A DNA stretch of 64,000 nt from Competibacter_A sp037045685 (GCA_037045685.1 JBAOII010000023.1:310001-374000), one strand, 5' to 3'. Positions 1 through 8,973 are shown, counted from the first letter of the stretch. Made by a program: numbers and translations. Notes: generated by a model from the sequence alone, not told the origin.

Positions 1-2
1 TG

Positions 3-1067
3 ATGCTGCGCAAGATGTTGCAGGGGTTCGGGTTGACCGTCGATACGGTCGATTCCGCCGAGGAAGCGCTGAGCTATCTGCGCGGCCAGCGGCCCGACGC
101 GATTTTCATGGACCACACCATGCCCGGCCTGGACGGGCTGGCCGCCGTCCGGCGGATCAAGCGCGAACCGGCTCTGGCGGCGATTCCCGTGACGATGTAC
201 ACCTCCAAGGACGAGCCGGCCTATCAGGAGGAAGCCCGCGTGGCCGGCGCCATCGGCGTGCTGGTGAAGCCGGCGACGCCGGACGCGCTCGGAGCGGTCC
301 TGAACGAGATGAACGACCTGTTCGACGCCGCCGAGGCCGCGATGCAGGCCGCCGCCTCCCCGCCGCCTCCCGGCCCGCCTCCCGCCCCGGTTGGCGAGAC
401 GGCGACGACCGAGCAAATCGAAAAGATCGCCGTCGAAAAAGCCGAGATGGTGGTTTACGACGCCATCGAATCCCAGGTGTTGCCGCTGATCAACGATGTC
501 ATCGCCAAGCTGCGGAGGGATCTGGAAGCGGGCCAGGAAGACCTCTGCGGCCGGATCGCGGCGCGCGCCTGCGAGGCGCAATTCTCGAAATGGCAACCGC
601 CGGCGCTGGATGCGCGGGAGGCCCGCGCCGCTGCCGAGGCCGCGGTTCGGTCCCAATTGCCCCCGCTTCTGGAAGAGCGGTTCCAGTCCTTGCAGCGCGA
701 AGGGCGAACCGAAGTCGAAAAGCAGGCGCGGGAAGTGGCGGTTCAGATGTGTCAGGGCCAGTTCCACGAGCTGTCCGAGCGGCTGGCGCGGCAATTGAGC
801 GCGCGATTTACCGAGGCCACCCAAAAGGCCGGGGAAACCGCCCGCGAGGCCGCGCTCCAGGCCGCGCGGGAAGTGACGCTGCAAGCGATCGCCGAGAACG
901 CGGGCGCCAACGCTGGCGCGGCAAGCCCGGCGGCGGTGGCGGAACAGGCGTTTCAGCAGCTCTGGTCCACGGCCAAGCGCGATGTGCAGCGCCGCATTTT
1001 TTTGGCGGCGGGCTGGGCGGCGGCGATCGGCGTCGGAGCGGCGGTGCTGGCATACGGATTACGCTGA
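3..1067 (+). CDS. Receiver-domain protein with coiled coil and C-terminal membrane anchor (5' partial)
   Basis: The gene enters from the left edge, so its true start and the acidic pair of the receiver domain lie outside the window. Residues 1-105 are the rest of a CheY-like receiver: phospho-acceptor Asp in FMDHTMPG, Thr/Ser in MYTSKDE and the conserved Lys in LVKPA. A Pro/Ala-rich linker (about 115-135) follows, then a long Ala/Glu/Arg-rich helical stretch (135-325) likely to form a coiled coil. It ends with one hydrophobic segment (IFLAAGWAAAIGVGAAVLAY), so the protein looks tail-anchored with a cytoplasmic receiver. There is no output domain of a known DNA-binding or enzymatic type. The next gene, 50 bases on, is also a membrane-anchored coiled-coil protein, and a shared complex is plausible but inferred. 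Confidence 0.75.
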   Translation: MLRKMLQGFGLTVDTVDSAEEALSYLRGQRPDAIFMDHTMPGLDGLAAVRRIKREPALAAIPVTMYTSKDEPAYQEEARVAGAIGVLVKPATPDALGAVLNEMNDLFDAAEAAMQAAASPPPPGPPPAPVGETATTEQIEKIAVEKAEMVVYDAIESQVLPLINDVIAKLRRDLEAGQEDLCGRIAARACEAQFSKWQPPALDAREARAAAEAAVRSQLPPLLEERFQSLQREGRTEVEKQAREVAVQMCQGQFHELSERLARQLSARFTEATQKAGETAREAALQAAREVTLQAIAENAGANAGAASPAAVAEQAFQQLWSTAKRDVQRRIFLAAGWAAAIGVGAAVLAYGLR

Positions 1068-1117
1068 GGAGAACGCGCCCGCGCCAGGATATAAGTCAAA
1101 TAAGCGGATTGTGAACC

Positions 1118-2101
1118 ATGGCGGACATCATGTATCTGGTCATCGGGGTCATCGCCGGGCTGGCGGCAGGCGGCGTCATCGTTTTTTTGTTGCCCTATCG
1201 GTCCTTGCGGAATGCTCTGGCCCGAATTCAGGTGGAATTGGCCGAGGAGCAAACCAAGAACAGCGAGCTGCAAACCACCGTCCTCGGCCAGCAGTCCACC
1301 GCCTATCAGTCCCGCCAGACCATGCTCTCCCAGCAAAAGCGGCTCGAAGCCGATCTGACCCAGATGGCCGAGCATCGGGCTAACCTGGAGCAACAGCATT
1401 CGGAGTTGAAGAGCCGATACGATCGAGAGCAACAAAGCCATCTCCAGGAGGTCGCCCGGTTGCGCGACACGGTCGCGCGCACCGAAAAGGAAAATGCCGC
1501 CCAGCAAAAGCAGTTTGCCCAGGAACGGGCGGAATGGGACCGGCAGATTCAGGGGTTGCTGCTGCAAACCGCCAATTTGGAAGGCCAAACCCAATCCTTG
1601 CAGCGCGATAAAGCCCTGGTGGATGCCCGCTTGGAACAGCAGCAGGAAGCGTGGGAAGGGGAGCGCTTGGAATTGCAGATCCAAATCAACACGCTGGAGG
1701 ACAGCCTGACCCTCTACAAGGCGCGCGCCAACCAAAACCTGCCGCCGGATACCGTCCGGTTGGTCGAGCAATTGAGGACGGAAGCGGCCGCGGAGTTGAA
1801 CCAGCGGCGGGCGGCCTGGGAGGACGAGCGCAAGGCTTTGCAAGGGCAACTGGAACAGTTGCGGGCCGAATTGCAGGCGCCGCGACCCGGCAAGCTGGAA
1901 CCGCCGCAAGCCGAAAGCTGGGAGGAGGAAAAGCGGAGCCTGCTCGAACAGTTGGACCAAGCCCATCAGTCCCGACGGAATCTCGAAGAGAAAATGGCGG
2001 CGCGGGATCGTCAGGCGGAGCAGGAGCGAGGCGCGCTGGAAGCGGAAATCGAGCAGTTGATGGAACGGTTCTTGCGCATGCACAACGAGCGCGGCGGCTA
2101 G
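1118..2101 (+). CDS. N-terminally anchored coiled-coil protein
   Basis: A 327-residue protein with one N-terminal transmembrane helix (residues 5-26, IMYLVIGVIAGLAAGGVIVF) and almost nothing but Glu/Gln/Arg/Leu-rich helix after it, typical of a long coiled coil facing the cytoplasm. No enzymatic motif is visible and I do not recognise the family. The upstream gene is the mirror arrangement, with a coiled coil ending in a C-terminal anchor and a receiver domain at the front. The two may form a membrane scaffold controlled by phosphorylation, which is inference from architecture and adjacency only. The start is the ATG at 1118, where the membrane helix begins almost at once. Confidence 0.7.
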   Translation: MADIMYLVIGVIAGLAAGGVIVFLLPYRSLRNALARIQVELAEEQTKNSELQTTVLGQQSTAYQSRQTMLSQQKRLEADLTQMAEHRANLEQQHSELKSRYDREQQSHLQEVARLRDTVARTEKENAAQQKQFAQERAEWDRQIQGLLLQTANLEGQTQSLQRDKALVDARLEQQQEAWEGERLELQIQINTLEDSLTLYKARANQNLPPDTVRLVEQLRTEAAAELNQRRAAWEDERKALQGQLEQLRAELQAPRPGKLEPPQAESWEEEKRSLLEQLDQAHQSRRNLEEKMAARDRQAEQERGALEAEIEQLMERFLRMHNERGG

Positions 2102-2364
2102 GAGCCGGCGCGCGGCTTCGTTCCGGCGCTCCGGCTTGGTCGCTCGGCGGGTTGATGCGCGAGCGCCAGCGGTCACTATCCCAGATCGAGCTTGGTTTTG
2201 CGGGACGTGATGCGCCCTTGCCCTCGGAGTTGGTCAGCGAAATTCCCATCAAGCGCGGACTCGGGCTCGGTTCGCCCGGCGTGCGGCCGCGATAGCGGAA
2301 AACACGGGTTGTCCTTGCGCGTTCAAATCGAGCGCGGCAGCGTCGGAATGCGAGGAAAACGGTC

Positions 2365-3330
2365 ATGCATGTACTCGTGGTCGGCGGAGCGGGCTACATC
2401 GGCTCCCACATGGTCAAATTGCTGTGCCGGCGCGGTTGCGAGGTGACCGTGATGGACAATCTGTCGGCCGGCTATCGGGACGCGGTCCTGGGGGGGCGCT
2501 TCGTCCTGGGCGATCTGGGCGAGATGGACGTGCTGGAGGATTTGTTCCGAACCGACCGGTTCGATGCCGTGATGCACTTCGCTTCCCACATCCAGGTCGG
2601 GGAGTCGGTGCGGGAGCCCGCCAAGTACTACCGCAACAACGTGTTCAAAACCCAGCACTTGCTGGACGCCATGATCTCCCATCGGGCCAATCATTTCATT
2701 TTTTCCTCGACCGCCGCGATTTTCGGTGAGCCGGTTCGCGTGCCGATCGACGAGGATCACCCGAAAAACCCCATCAATCCCTACGGCCGCGGCAAATGGA
2801 TGGTCGAGCAGATGCTGGAGGATTACGGCGTGGCCTATGGCTTGAAAGCGGTGTGCCTGCGCTATTTCAACGCCGCCGGCGCCGATCCCGAAGGCGAACT
2901 GGGCGAGCGCCACGAGCCGGAGACGCACCTGATTCCGCTGGTGCTCCAGGCCGCTTCCGGGCGCCGGTCGCACGTCACGGTTTTCGGCGCCGACTACGAT
3001 ACGCCGGACGGCACCTGCATCCGCGATTACATCCATGTGGCCGATCTGTGCGAGGCCCACTGGCTGGCGTTACAACGATTGTGGGATGGCGGGGGCAGCG
3101 CCGCCTACAATTTGGGCAACGGCAACGGTTTCTCGGTGCGGGAAGTGATCGACGCGGCCCGCGCTGTCACCGGCCGCGAGTTCGCGGTGGAGTACGGCGA
3201 ACGCCGGCCGGGCGATCCGGCGCGGCTGGTCGCCGATTCGCGGCGGGCGCGGACGGAGTTGGGTTGGGAGCCGCGCCACGCGGATCTGGCGACCATCGTC
3301 GGGCACGCTTGGCGCTGGGAAGCGCGGTAA
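2365..3330 (+). CDS. galE: UDP-glucose 4-epimerase
   Basis: This 321-residue short-chain dehydrogenase/epimerase interconverts UDP-glucose and UDP-galactose with bound NAD. The N-terminal Rossmann motif GGAGYIGSH (7-15), the Ser/Thr cluster FSSTAAIFG (113-121) and the catalytic YGRGK (Tyr140, Lys144) are all present. Other GalE landmarks are NPINPYGRGK, LRYFNAAGADPEG and CIRDYIHVADL. The length is slightly under the usual 330-340. It lies upstream of a polysaccharide-initiation block and probably supplies UDP-hexose to it. Specificity for UDP-Glc versus UDP-GlcNAc cannot be decided from sequence alone. Confidence 0.93.
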   Translation: MHVLVVGGAGYIGSHMVKLLCRRGCEVTVMDNLSAGYRDAVLGGRFVLGDLGEMDVLEDLFRTDRFDAVMHFASHIQVGESVREPAKYYRNNVFKTQHLLDAMISHRANHFIFSSTAAIFGEPVRVPIDEDHPKNPINPYGRGKWMVEQMLEDYGVAYGLKAVCLRYFNAAGADPEGELGERHEPETHLIPLVLQAASGRRSHVTVFGADYDTPDGTCIRDYIHVADLCEAHWLALQRLWDGGGSAAYNLGNGNGFSVREVIDAARAVTGREFAVEYGERRPGDPARLVADSRRARTELGWEPRHADLATIVGHAWRWEAR

Positions 3331-3372
3331 GCGCGGCCTCTCCCTTTGGCGAAGACGGTTGATGCGGGGGGC

Positions 3373-3777
3373 CTAATCGGCCATTTGCTCCAGCGCCGCC
3401 CGCAAGGGGCCTTCCAGGGGGGCGGCTTTTTCGGTGCGAGTGTCCACCAGGACGAAGGTGACGTCGGCGTCGGCGACGACCGTATCGCTGCCCTGGAGGG
3501 TGACGAGCTGGTGCATGACGCAACTGCGGTTGCCGATCGACTTGACCGAGGTGGCGATTTCGAGCACCTCGCCCATGTAGGCGGCGCGGCGGTAGTTGAT
3601 GTCGATGTTGACCAGGGCGAAGGTGTAACCGTTGTCTTGCAGGTAATCCAGGTTGCCTTTGCTTTCCAGGAAACTCCAGCGGGCTTCCTCCAAAAATTCC
3701 AGATAGCGAGCGTTGTTGACGTGGCGATACAGATCGAGGTGGTAACCGCGAACCTTGATGGCGATGAGGTGCTTCAT
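3373..3777 (-). CDS. Acyl-CoA thioesterase, 4HBT hot-dog family (YbgC/FadM-like)
   Basis: A 134-residue single hot-dog domain. The family signature is LDLYRHVNNARYLEF, with Asp15 as the likely catalytic residue and His19 in the HVNN turn. The central part (FALVNIDINYRRAAYMGEVLEI) is typical of FadM/YbgC enzymes that hydrolyse acyl-CoA or related thioesters. The start is the ATG at 3777: the frame stays open further upstream, but that stretch is Arg/Pro-rich, unlike the family, and overlaps the divergent phosphopantetheinyl transferase. The two genes are divergent and 80 bases apart, which hints at shared control. Confidence 0.88.
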   Translation of the reverse strand: MKHLIAIKVRGYHLDLYRHVNNARYLEFLEEARWSFLESKGNLDYLQDNGYTFALVNIDINYRRAAYMGEVLEIATSVKSIGNRSCVMHQLVTLQGSDTVVADADVTFVLVDTRTEKAAPLEGPLRAALEQMAD

Positions 3778-3857
3778 GAGGGCGCTCCGTTGGGTCGGCC
3801 GCGAAGGGTTGCGGGGCCGGAGGGGGTTTTCCCGCATCCGGGTTTGCCGGGGCGGCG

Positions 3858-4754
3858 ATGATGCGGGAGCGCCAGTGTAAGGGACCGGAGCCCAATTCGC
3901 ATGAGCGTTTCGGTCGCGGGACGAAGGTGCTCGGCGCCGCCGCGCCGCCGCGCCGAACGCCCGATCCGGCACTGGCGGCGGGGCGCGACGGGAGCGAGCT
4001 TGCCGCTTGGCCTTGGCCCCTTGGAGTTCCCGCCGGAGCCTTGGCCGGCGACGAAGCGCGGGTTTGGTGGGCGAGCTTGCGGCAATCGGCCGAGCGGCTG
4101 GCGGATTTGGCCCAGACGTTGTCGGCCGAGGAGCGGGAGCGGGCGGCGCGATTTCGCTTTCCGGAACATCGGGATCGCTTCGTCGCCGGGCGGGGATTGC
4201 TGCGGGCGTTGTTGGGCGCCTATCTGAACCGGTCGGCGGCGACGTTGCGTTTCGAGCAGGGGCCGCACGGTAAACCCGCGCTGGCGGGCGCGGACGCGGA
4301 GAGCGGCCTGCATTTCAATCTGTCGCACAGCGGCGATGGCGCGCTGTACGCGGTCGCCCTGCGGGAAGTGGGCGTCGATCTGGAGAGCCACGACCGGACC
4401 ACGGATTATCTGGCGATTCTCGACCGGGTTTGCACCCGCCGCGAGCGGGTTTCGTTCCAGGCCCTGCCCCCCCACGTGCAACGGGAAGCGTTTTTTGCCT
4501 GCTGGACCCGCAAGGAAGCCGTCGCCAAAGCCTCGGGCGATGGCTTGGCCGGCGGACTGCGCCATCTGGAGGTCTGCTTTTGGGAAAATTCGCTAGCGGA
4601 TGATCGAAGCTGCCTGCGCGACGCCGAAGGGCGGGAATGGAGCGTGTTGACCTTGCCTCTCGGTTCCGGCTGGGGGGGAGCCTTGGCGGTGGCGGGTACG
4701 GATTGGCGCTGGAGCGGTTGGCGTTGGCGCGATGCGCTTGGCATGACGAGTTGA
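3858..4754 (+). CDS. 4'-phosphopantetheinyl transferase, Sfp type
   Basis: Transfers the 4'-phosphopantetheine arm of CoA to a conserved Ser of acyl- or peptidyl-carrier proteins. Family motifs are in order: GKPAL (138-142), FNLSHSG (153-159), GVDLE with the metal ligands Asp174 and Glu176, and WTRKEAVAKASGDGL (216-230) with Glu220 and Lys224. At 298 residues it is longer than Sfp (about 225), because the first 55 residues are unconserved. The true start may be internal. It probably modifies a carrier protein of fatty-acid, polyketide or peptide synthesis, although no such substrate gene lies in the window. Confidence 0.9.
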   Translation: MMRERQCKGPEPNSHERFGRGTKVLGAAAPPRRTPDPALAAGRDGSELAAWPWPLGVPAGALAGDEARVWWASLRQSAERLADLAQTLSAEERERAARFRFPEHRDRFVAGRGLLRALLGAYLNRSAATLRFEQGPHGKPALAGADAESGLHFNLSHSGDGALYAVALREVGVDLESHDRTTDYLAILDRVCTRRERVSFQALPPHVQREAFFACWTRKEAVAKASGDGLAGGLRHLEVCFWENSLADDRSCLRDAEGREWSVLTLPLGSGWGGALAVAGTDWRWSGWRWRDALGMTS

Positions 4755-4789
4755 AATCGAACGCGACGGTGAACAGGGAGGGAGAACGA

Positions 4790-6055
4790 GTGGCCGAGGA
4801 ATCGGCGGCGGCGCCGACGCGCATCAGAGTCTTCGATCTGGCCCTGGCCCTGGCTCTACTGATAACCCTGGCGCCGCTGTGGCTGGCGCGCGGCGTGCTG
4901 GCGTGGGCTCGAACCGGCCGGGTGTTCGAGCGCGTCGAACTGCTCGGTCGGGACCGCCGGCCGTTTGCTCGACTGGTTTTCGCCGGCGCGCCGGTCGGCC
5001 GCGAGCTGGCGGTGCTGTTCAACGTCTTGCGCGGCGACATGGCCTTTGCCGGGCCGCGGGCGCTGACGGCCGGGGAAGCCGCGACGGTGCCGGTCGAGGC
5101 GGAACGGCGTTTCGGCATGCGTCCCGGCGTATTCTCACCGTACCAGCTCCAGCGCCGGGTCGGCATCGCCCACGACTCGGAGTGGGCGTTGGACCGTGCC
5201 TTCGTCGGGCGGCCCAGCTTGCGCGGTAGCTCGGGGCTGGTCGTGCGCTCCCTGCTCGCCGGAATGTTGGGCGGCGGTGACCGGCCGATGCCGCCCGCGC
5301 TCGATTTCTTCGGTGTGCCGGTCGTCAACACCACCATGGACGAGGCGGTGGACTGGATCGCCGCCCGCGCCGCCGGAGCGGCGGGCGAAAGTGAAAGCGA
5401 AGCCAAATTTCTGCTGGCGTTCGTCAACCCGGACTGCCTCAATATCGCCCACGACAACGCCCGCTACCGGACCGTGCTCCAGCGCGCGGCGCGGGTGTTG
5501 CCGGACGGCATCGGCCTGCAAATCGGTTGCCGGATGCGCGGTTTGGCGCTGGCCGCCAACGTCAACGGCACCGATCTGTTTCCGCGGCTTTGCGAGCGCG
5601 CCGCCCGCGATGGCTTGTCGCTGTTCCTGCTGGGCGCGCGGCCGGGCGTGGCCGAAGCGGTCGCCGATAACATGCGCCGGCGCTATCCCGAGCTGATCGT
5701 CGCCGGCACCCGGCACGGTTATTTCGAGCCGTCGGAAGAGAGCGACCTGATCGCTCGCATCAACGCTTCCGGGGCGCGAATCCTGTTGGTGGCCTTCGGC
5801 GTGCCTCGGCAGGAGTTGTGGCTGGCGGAGCATCGCGACCGCCTGCGGCCGCCGGTGCGGATGGGCGTCGGGGGGCTGTTCGATTTCTACTCCGGCCGGA
5901 TTCCCCGCGCGCCGTTGTGGCTGCGCGAAATCGGCCTGGAATGGATCTGGCGGCTCGCCCAGGAACCGGGGCGGATGTGGCGGCGCTACCTGCTCGGCAA
6001 TCCCTTGTTTCTCTATCGGGTTTGGCGCCAAGCCTGCCGGGAAGCGCGCCGATGA
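4790..6055 (+). CDS. WecG/TagA/CpsF glycosyltransferase fused to a degenerate sugar-transferase domain
   Basis: Residues from about 165 to the end form a GT26 glycosyltransferase, which adds an N-acetyl-mannosamine-type or similar sugar to a lipid-linked acceptor. Motifs are NPDCLNIAHDN, LPDGIGLQIGCR, GTDLFPRL, AFGVPRQELW and GVGGLFDFYSGRI. Residues 10-150 resemble the bacterial sugar-transferase fold: a membrane helix, then RELAVLFNVLRGDMAFAGPRAL, which aligns with the DELPQFWNVLVGDMSLVGPRP block of the next gene but lacks the catalytic Asp (Arg instead). The GTG at 4790 was chosen because a strong AGGGAGGGAG lies just upstream and the membrane helix follows. The stop overlaps the next start (ATGA), indicating translational coupling. 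Confidence 0.85.
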   Translation: MAEESAAAPTRIRVFDLALALALLITLAPLWLARGVLAWARTGRVFERVELLGRDRRPFARLVFAGAPVGRELAVLFNVLRGDMAFAGPRALTAGEAATVPVEAERRFGMRPGVFSPYQLQRRVGIAHDSEWALDRAFVGRPSLRGSSGLVVRSLLAGMLGGGDRPMPPALDFFGVPVVNTTMDEAVDWIAARAAGAAGESESEAKFLLAFVNPDCLNIAHDNARYRTVLQRAARVLPDGIGLQIGCRMRGLALAANVNGTDLFPRLCERAARDGLSLFLLGARPGVAEAVADNMRRRYPELIVAGTRHGYFEPSEESDLIARINASGARILLVAFGVPRQELWLAEHRDRLRPPVRMGVGGLFDFYSGRIPRAPLWLREIGLEWIWRLAQEPGRMWRRYLLGNPLFLYRVWRQACREARR

Positions 6056-6801
6056 GCGAACTGCCGGATCGGTGGCTGGAGCCGGACCCGGAGTTGCGGG
6101 AGGCGCTGCTGCGCCGCTACGGCCAGATTCGGCCCGACGGCTTCTGGCAGCGCCTGCGGTTCCAGGGCAAGCGGCTGGCCTGGAAAGCGGTGATCGGCGG
6201 CACCTACGTGTTCAAGCGGTTGCTCGACATCGTGGTATCGCTGGAGCTGCTGATTGTGCTGGCTCCGCTATTTCTGCTCGTGGCGGTCGCCATCAAGCTC
6301 GAATCGCCGGGACCGGTGTTCTTCAAGCAAATCCGGGTCGGCCGCTGGGGCAAACTGTTCCCGATGTGGAAGTTCCGCTCGATGTACGTCGATGCCGAAG
6401 CGCGCAGGGCGGCGTTACTGGCCCGCAACGAGTCAGCCGGCGGGGTGATTTTCAAGATGAAACGCGATCCGCGCATCACGCGGGTCGGGCGGATCATCCG
6501 TCGCGCTTCCATCGACGAGTTGCCGCAATTCTGGAACGTGCTGGTCGGCGACATGTCGTTGGTGGGGCCGCGCCCGGCCTTACCGAGCGAAGTGGACCAA
6601 TATTCCCTGGCCGACCGGCGGCGGCTGGACGTGATCCCCGGCATCACCTGCATCTGGCAGGTATCGGGGCGCTCCGAAATACCCTTTCCCGAACAGGTCA
6701 AGCTCGACGTGCGCTATATCGAGTCCTCCTCGCCGTGGCAGGACATCCTGATTCTGCTCAAGACGGTGCCGGCGGTGTTGCTGGGGCGGGGGGCCTACTA
6801 A
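6052..6801 (+). CDS. Polyprenyl-phosphate glycosyl-1-phosphate transferase (bacterial sugar transferase)
   Basis: A 249-residue enzyme that moves a sugar-1-phosphate from a nucleotide sugar to undecaprenyl phosphate, the first step of surface polysaccharide assembly. The core runs from FKRLLDIVVS with its re-entrant hydrophobic helix (about residues 45-75) through SPGPVFFKQIRVG and WKFRSM to SIDELPQFWNVLVGDMSLVGPRP with the Asp-Glu catalytic pair, then PGITCIWQVSGRS. This is the single-fold (PglC/WcaJ C-terminal) form without the large N-terminal membrane domain. The ATG overlaps the stop of the preceding glycosyltransferase. It is the only complete sugar transferase of three adjacent copies. 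Confidence 0.93.
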   Translation: MSELPDRWLEPDPELREALLRRYGQIRPDGFWQRLRFQGKRLAWKAVIGGTYVFKRLLDIVVSLELLIVLAPLFLLVAVAIKLESPGPVFFKQIRVGRWGKLFPMWKFRSMYVDAEARRAALLARNESAGGVIFKMKRDPRITRVGRIIRRASIDELPQFWNVLVGDMSLVGPRPALPSEVDQYSLADRRRLDVIPGITCIWQVSGRSEIPFPEQVKLDVRYIESSSPWQDILILLKTVPAVLLGRGAY

Positions 6802-6804
6802 GCC

Positions 6805-8265
6805 GTGCAGGTATTAATTTTCGCCGACCGGCTAGGCCAGGAACTCCAGCCGCTCACCGAGCGGACCGCCGTGGCATTGCTGCCGGTGGTCGGCAAACCG
6901 GTATTGGAGCACGCGCTGGAAATGGTGGCCGCCGCCGGCTTGCGCGAGGCGCTCGTCGCCATTTCGCCCCAAGCCGAGGCGTTGCGGGCGGCCTTCGGCG
7001 ACGGTGGCCGCTGGGGGATGCGGCTGGATTACGTGCTCACCCGGGGCGAGGCCGATCCGGACGAAGTGGTGGAATTGGGTCGAGCCCGCCTGGAGAGCGA
7101 GGTGCTGGCCTTGCGCGGCGATGTCTTGCACGGAACCCCTCTCGCCCGATTTCTGCGGTCGGCCGGCGAAATCGCCGGCCCGGTGGTGTACGGCAAAACC
7201 CCGGACGCGCCGATCAGCCTCTGCCTGCATCGGGCGGGCGGCCGGGGCGGGTTGGAGTTGTTGCGCTGGCCGGTCGCGCCGAATCCGGCCCCGCCAGCCT
7301 GGCCGGTGGTGGAACTGGGCGAAGGAGCGGTCAATCCCCTGGAATCGTTGCCCGCCTTCCATCGGGCCAATCTCGATGCCGCCGCCGGCCGGATTCCGGG
7401 GCTGATCGTGCCCGGCCGGCCGGTGGCTTTGGGCTTGACCGTGGGCCTGCGATCCCGAGTGTCGCCCCGCAGCCTGCGCCGGGGCATCGCCTATGTCGGC
7501 CGAAATTGCCGGATCGAATCGAGCGCCCAGATGCACGGCGAAGTGGTGATCGCCAACCATGTGATCGTGGACCGCCTCGCTTTGTTGAGGGACAGCGTGG
7601 TGCTTTCGGACACCTACATCGGGGAGCTGGTGGAGGTGAGCAATGCCATCGTCCAGGGCAACCGTCTGATTCGGGTCGATATCGGCGCCGTGCTGTCCGT
7701 GGCCGAGACGTTTCTGCTGGCCGATCTGGAGGAGGCGACCCTGAGCCGCTTGGTGGCCGAGCCCCTGAACCGCTTGCTGGGGACGGTCGTCCTGGGATTG
7801 TCGCTGCCTCTATGGCCGCTGGCGCTGGCCGCCGCGCTGACCGAGAATCCCGGTCAACCGCTGCGGGCGATGCGGCTGCGCGGCAATCGGCTCGAGTTCG
7901 ACGCGTTCGGCGTGCGCCAGCGGCGGGTGTTTGATGTCCGGGAGTGGGCGACTTCGATCCCGGTGCTGCGATATCTGCCGAGATTGCTGGCGGTGGTCAG
8001 CGGCGATCTGCGCCTGGTGGGCGCGGAACCGCTGACGCCGGAGCAAGCCGCCGGCCGGGTGGAGGAGTGGGAGCTGTTGGGCGACCGGGCGCCGGCCGGG
8101 CTGATCGGTCCGACCCAGTTGCTGTTGCCGGGGTCTGCCCCGCGCGAGGAGCGCCTGATGAGCGACGCCTTTTACGCCCGCCAGCGCGGCACCCGCAAGG
8201 ATTTGTACTATCTGGCGCGGGGCCTGGCCGCGCTGTTTTCGCGCCGCGCCTGGTGGCGGGGTTGA
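6805..8265 (+). CDS. NDP-sugar pyrophosphorylase-like protein with degenerate sugar-transferase C-terminus
   Basis: A 486-residue two-part protein starting at GTG 6805, three bases after the previous stop. The first 235 residues resemble a nucleotidyltransferase (IFADRLGQELQPLTE, LLPVVGKPVLEHALE) but the glycine-rich nucleotide loop is poor, and it is followed by a short left-handed-helix-like stretch (YVGRNCRIES, IANHVIVDR, VVLSDTYIGE). The last 160 residues repeat the sugar-transferase layout: a hydrophobic helix, then YLPRLLAVVSGDLRLVGAEPLT, matching the NVLVGDMSLVGPRP block without the Asp-Glu pair. It may be a regulatory or scaffolding partner of the active transferase rather than an enzyme, which is inference. 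Confidence 0.75.
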   Translation: MQVLIFADRLGQELQPLTERTAVALLPVVGKPVLEHALEMVAAAGLREALVAISPQAEALRAAFGDGGRWGMRLDYVLTRGEADPDEVVELGRARLESEVLALRGDVLHGTPLARFLRSAGEIAGPVVYGKTPDAPISLCLHRAGGRGGLELLRWPVAPNPAPPAWPVVELGEGAVNPLESLPAFHRANLDAAAGRIPGLIVPGRPVALGLTVGLRSRVSPRSLRRGIAYVGRNCRIESSAQMHGEVVIANHVIVDRLALLRDSVVLSDTYIGELVEVSNAIVQGNRLIRVDIGAVLSVAETFLLADLEEATLSRLVAEPLNRLLGTVVLGLSLPLWPLALAAALTENPGQPLRAMRLRGNRLEFDAFGVRQRRVFDVREWATSIPVLRYLPRLLAVVSGDLRLVGAEPLTPEQAAGRVEEWELLGDRAPAGLIGPTQLLLPGSAPREERLMSDAFYARQRGTRKDLYYLARGLAALFSRRAWWRG

Positions 8266-8301
8266 ATCTGACCGGCCTGTTTTCGGCCCGGGGGTGACGA
8301 C

Positions 8302-8973
8302 ATGGAACCGGATTTTTGGCACGAACGCTGGGTGCGAGCCGAAATCGGCTTTCACCAGCAGGACATCAACTTTCATCTCCAGCGGTTTTGGGACCGGCTG
8401 GGCCTGCCGGCGGGGCGGCGGGTGTTCGTCCCCCTGTGCGGCAAAAGCCGCGACATGCTGTGGCTGGCGGGCGAGGGTCATCCCGTGACTGGGGTGGAAA
8501 TCAGTCCGGTCGCGGTGGAGGCCTTCTTCGAGGAAAACGGCTTGCGGCCGAATCGCTGGCGGGAAGGGGCCTTCGAAATTTGGGAGCAGGACGAGATTCG
8601 CGTTCTGCTAGGCGATTTTTTTGCCCTCGAACCGGGCTATCTCGCCGAAATCGCCGGTGTCTACGACCGCGCTTCTCTGATCGCTTTGCCGCCGGCCATG
8701 CGCGAGCGCTACGCGCGCAAGCTGGCGGCGATGCTGCCCGCCGGAATCCAAACTTTGCTGGTGACGCTGGAGTACGACCAAGCGGCGTTGGTGGGGCCGC
8801 CGTTCGCGGTCGGCGAGACCGAGGTGCGGGCGCTGTTCGAGCCGGCTCACGCCGTGGAGTTGCTCCATACCCGCGACGCGCTGGCCGAGGAATCGCGCTG
8901 GCGGGAGCGCGGTTTGACGTGGTTGCTGGAAAAAGCCTATCGGCTGACGCACCGGGCAGCGACCGGCGCATGA
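8302..8973 (+). CDS. tpm: Thiopurine S-methyltransferase
   Basis: A 223-residue SAM-dependent methyltransferase of the bacterial TPMT family, which methylates thiol, selenium or tellurium compounds. Diagnostic features are the N-terminal FWHERWVRAEIGFHQ, the SAM motif RVFVPLCGKSRDMLWLA (residues 34-50), GVEISPVAVEAFF, and the RASLIALPPAMRERYA segment. Length agrees with bacterial Tpm (about 215-225). Its TGA overlaps the ATG of the downstream MFS transporter, so the two are translationally coupled and may act together in detoxification. Confidence 0.93.
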   Translation: MEPDFWHERWVRAEIGFHQQDINFHLQRFWDRLGLPAGRRVFVPLCGKSRDMLWLAGEGHPVTGVEISPVAVEAFFEENGLRPNRWREGAFEIWEQDEIRVLLGDFFALEPGYLAEIAGVYDRASLIALPPAMRERYARKLAAMLPAGIQTLLVTLEYDQAALVGPPFAVGETEVRALFEPAHAVELLHTRDALAEESRWRERGLTWLLEKAYRLTHRAATGA

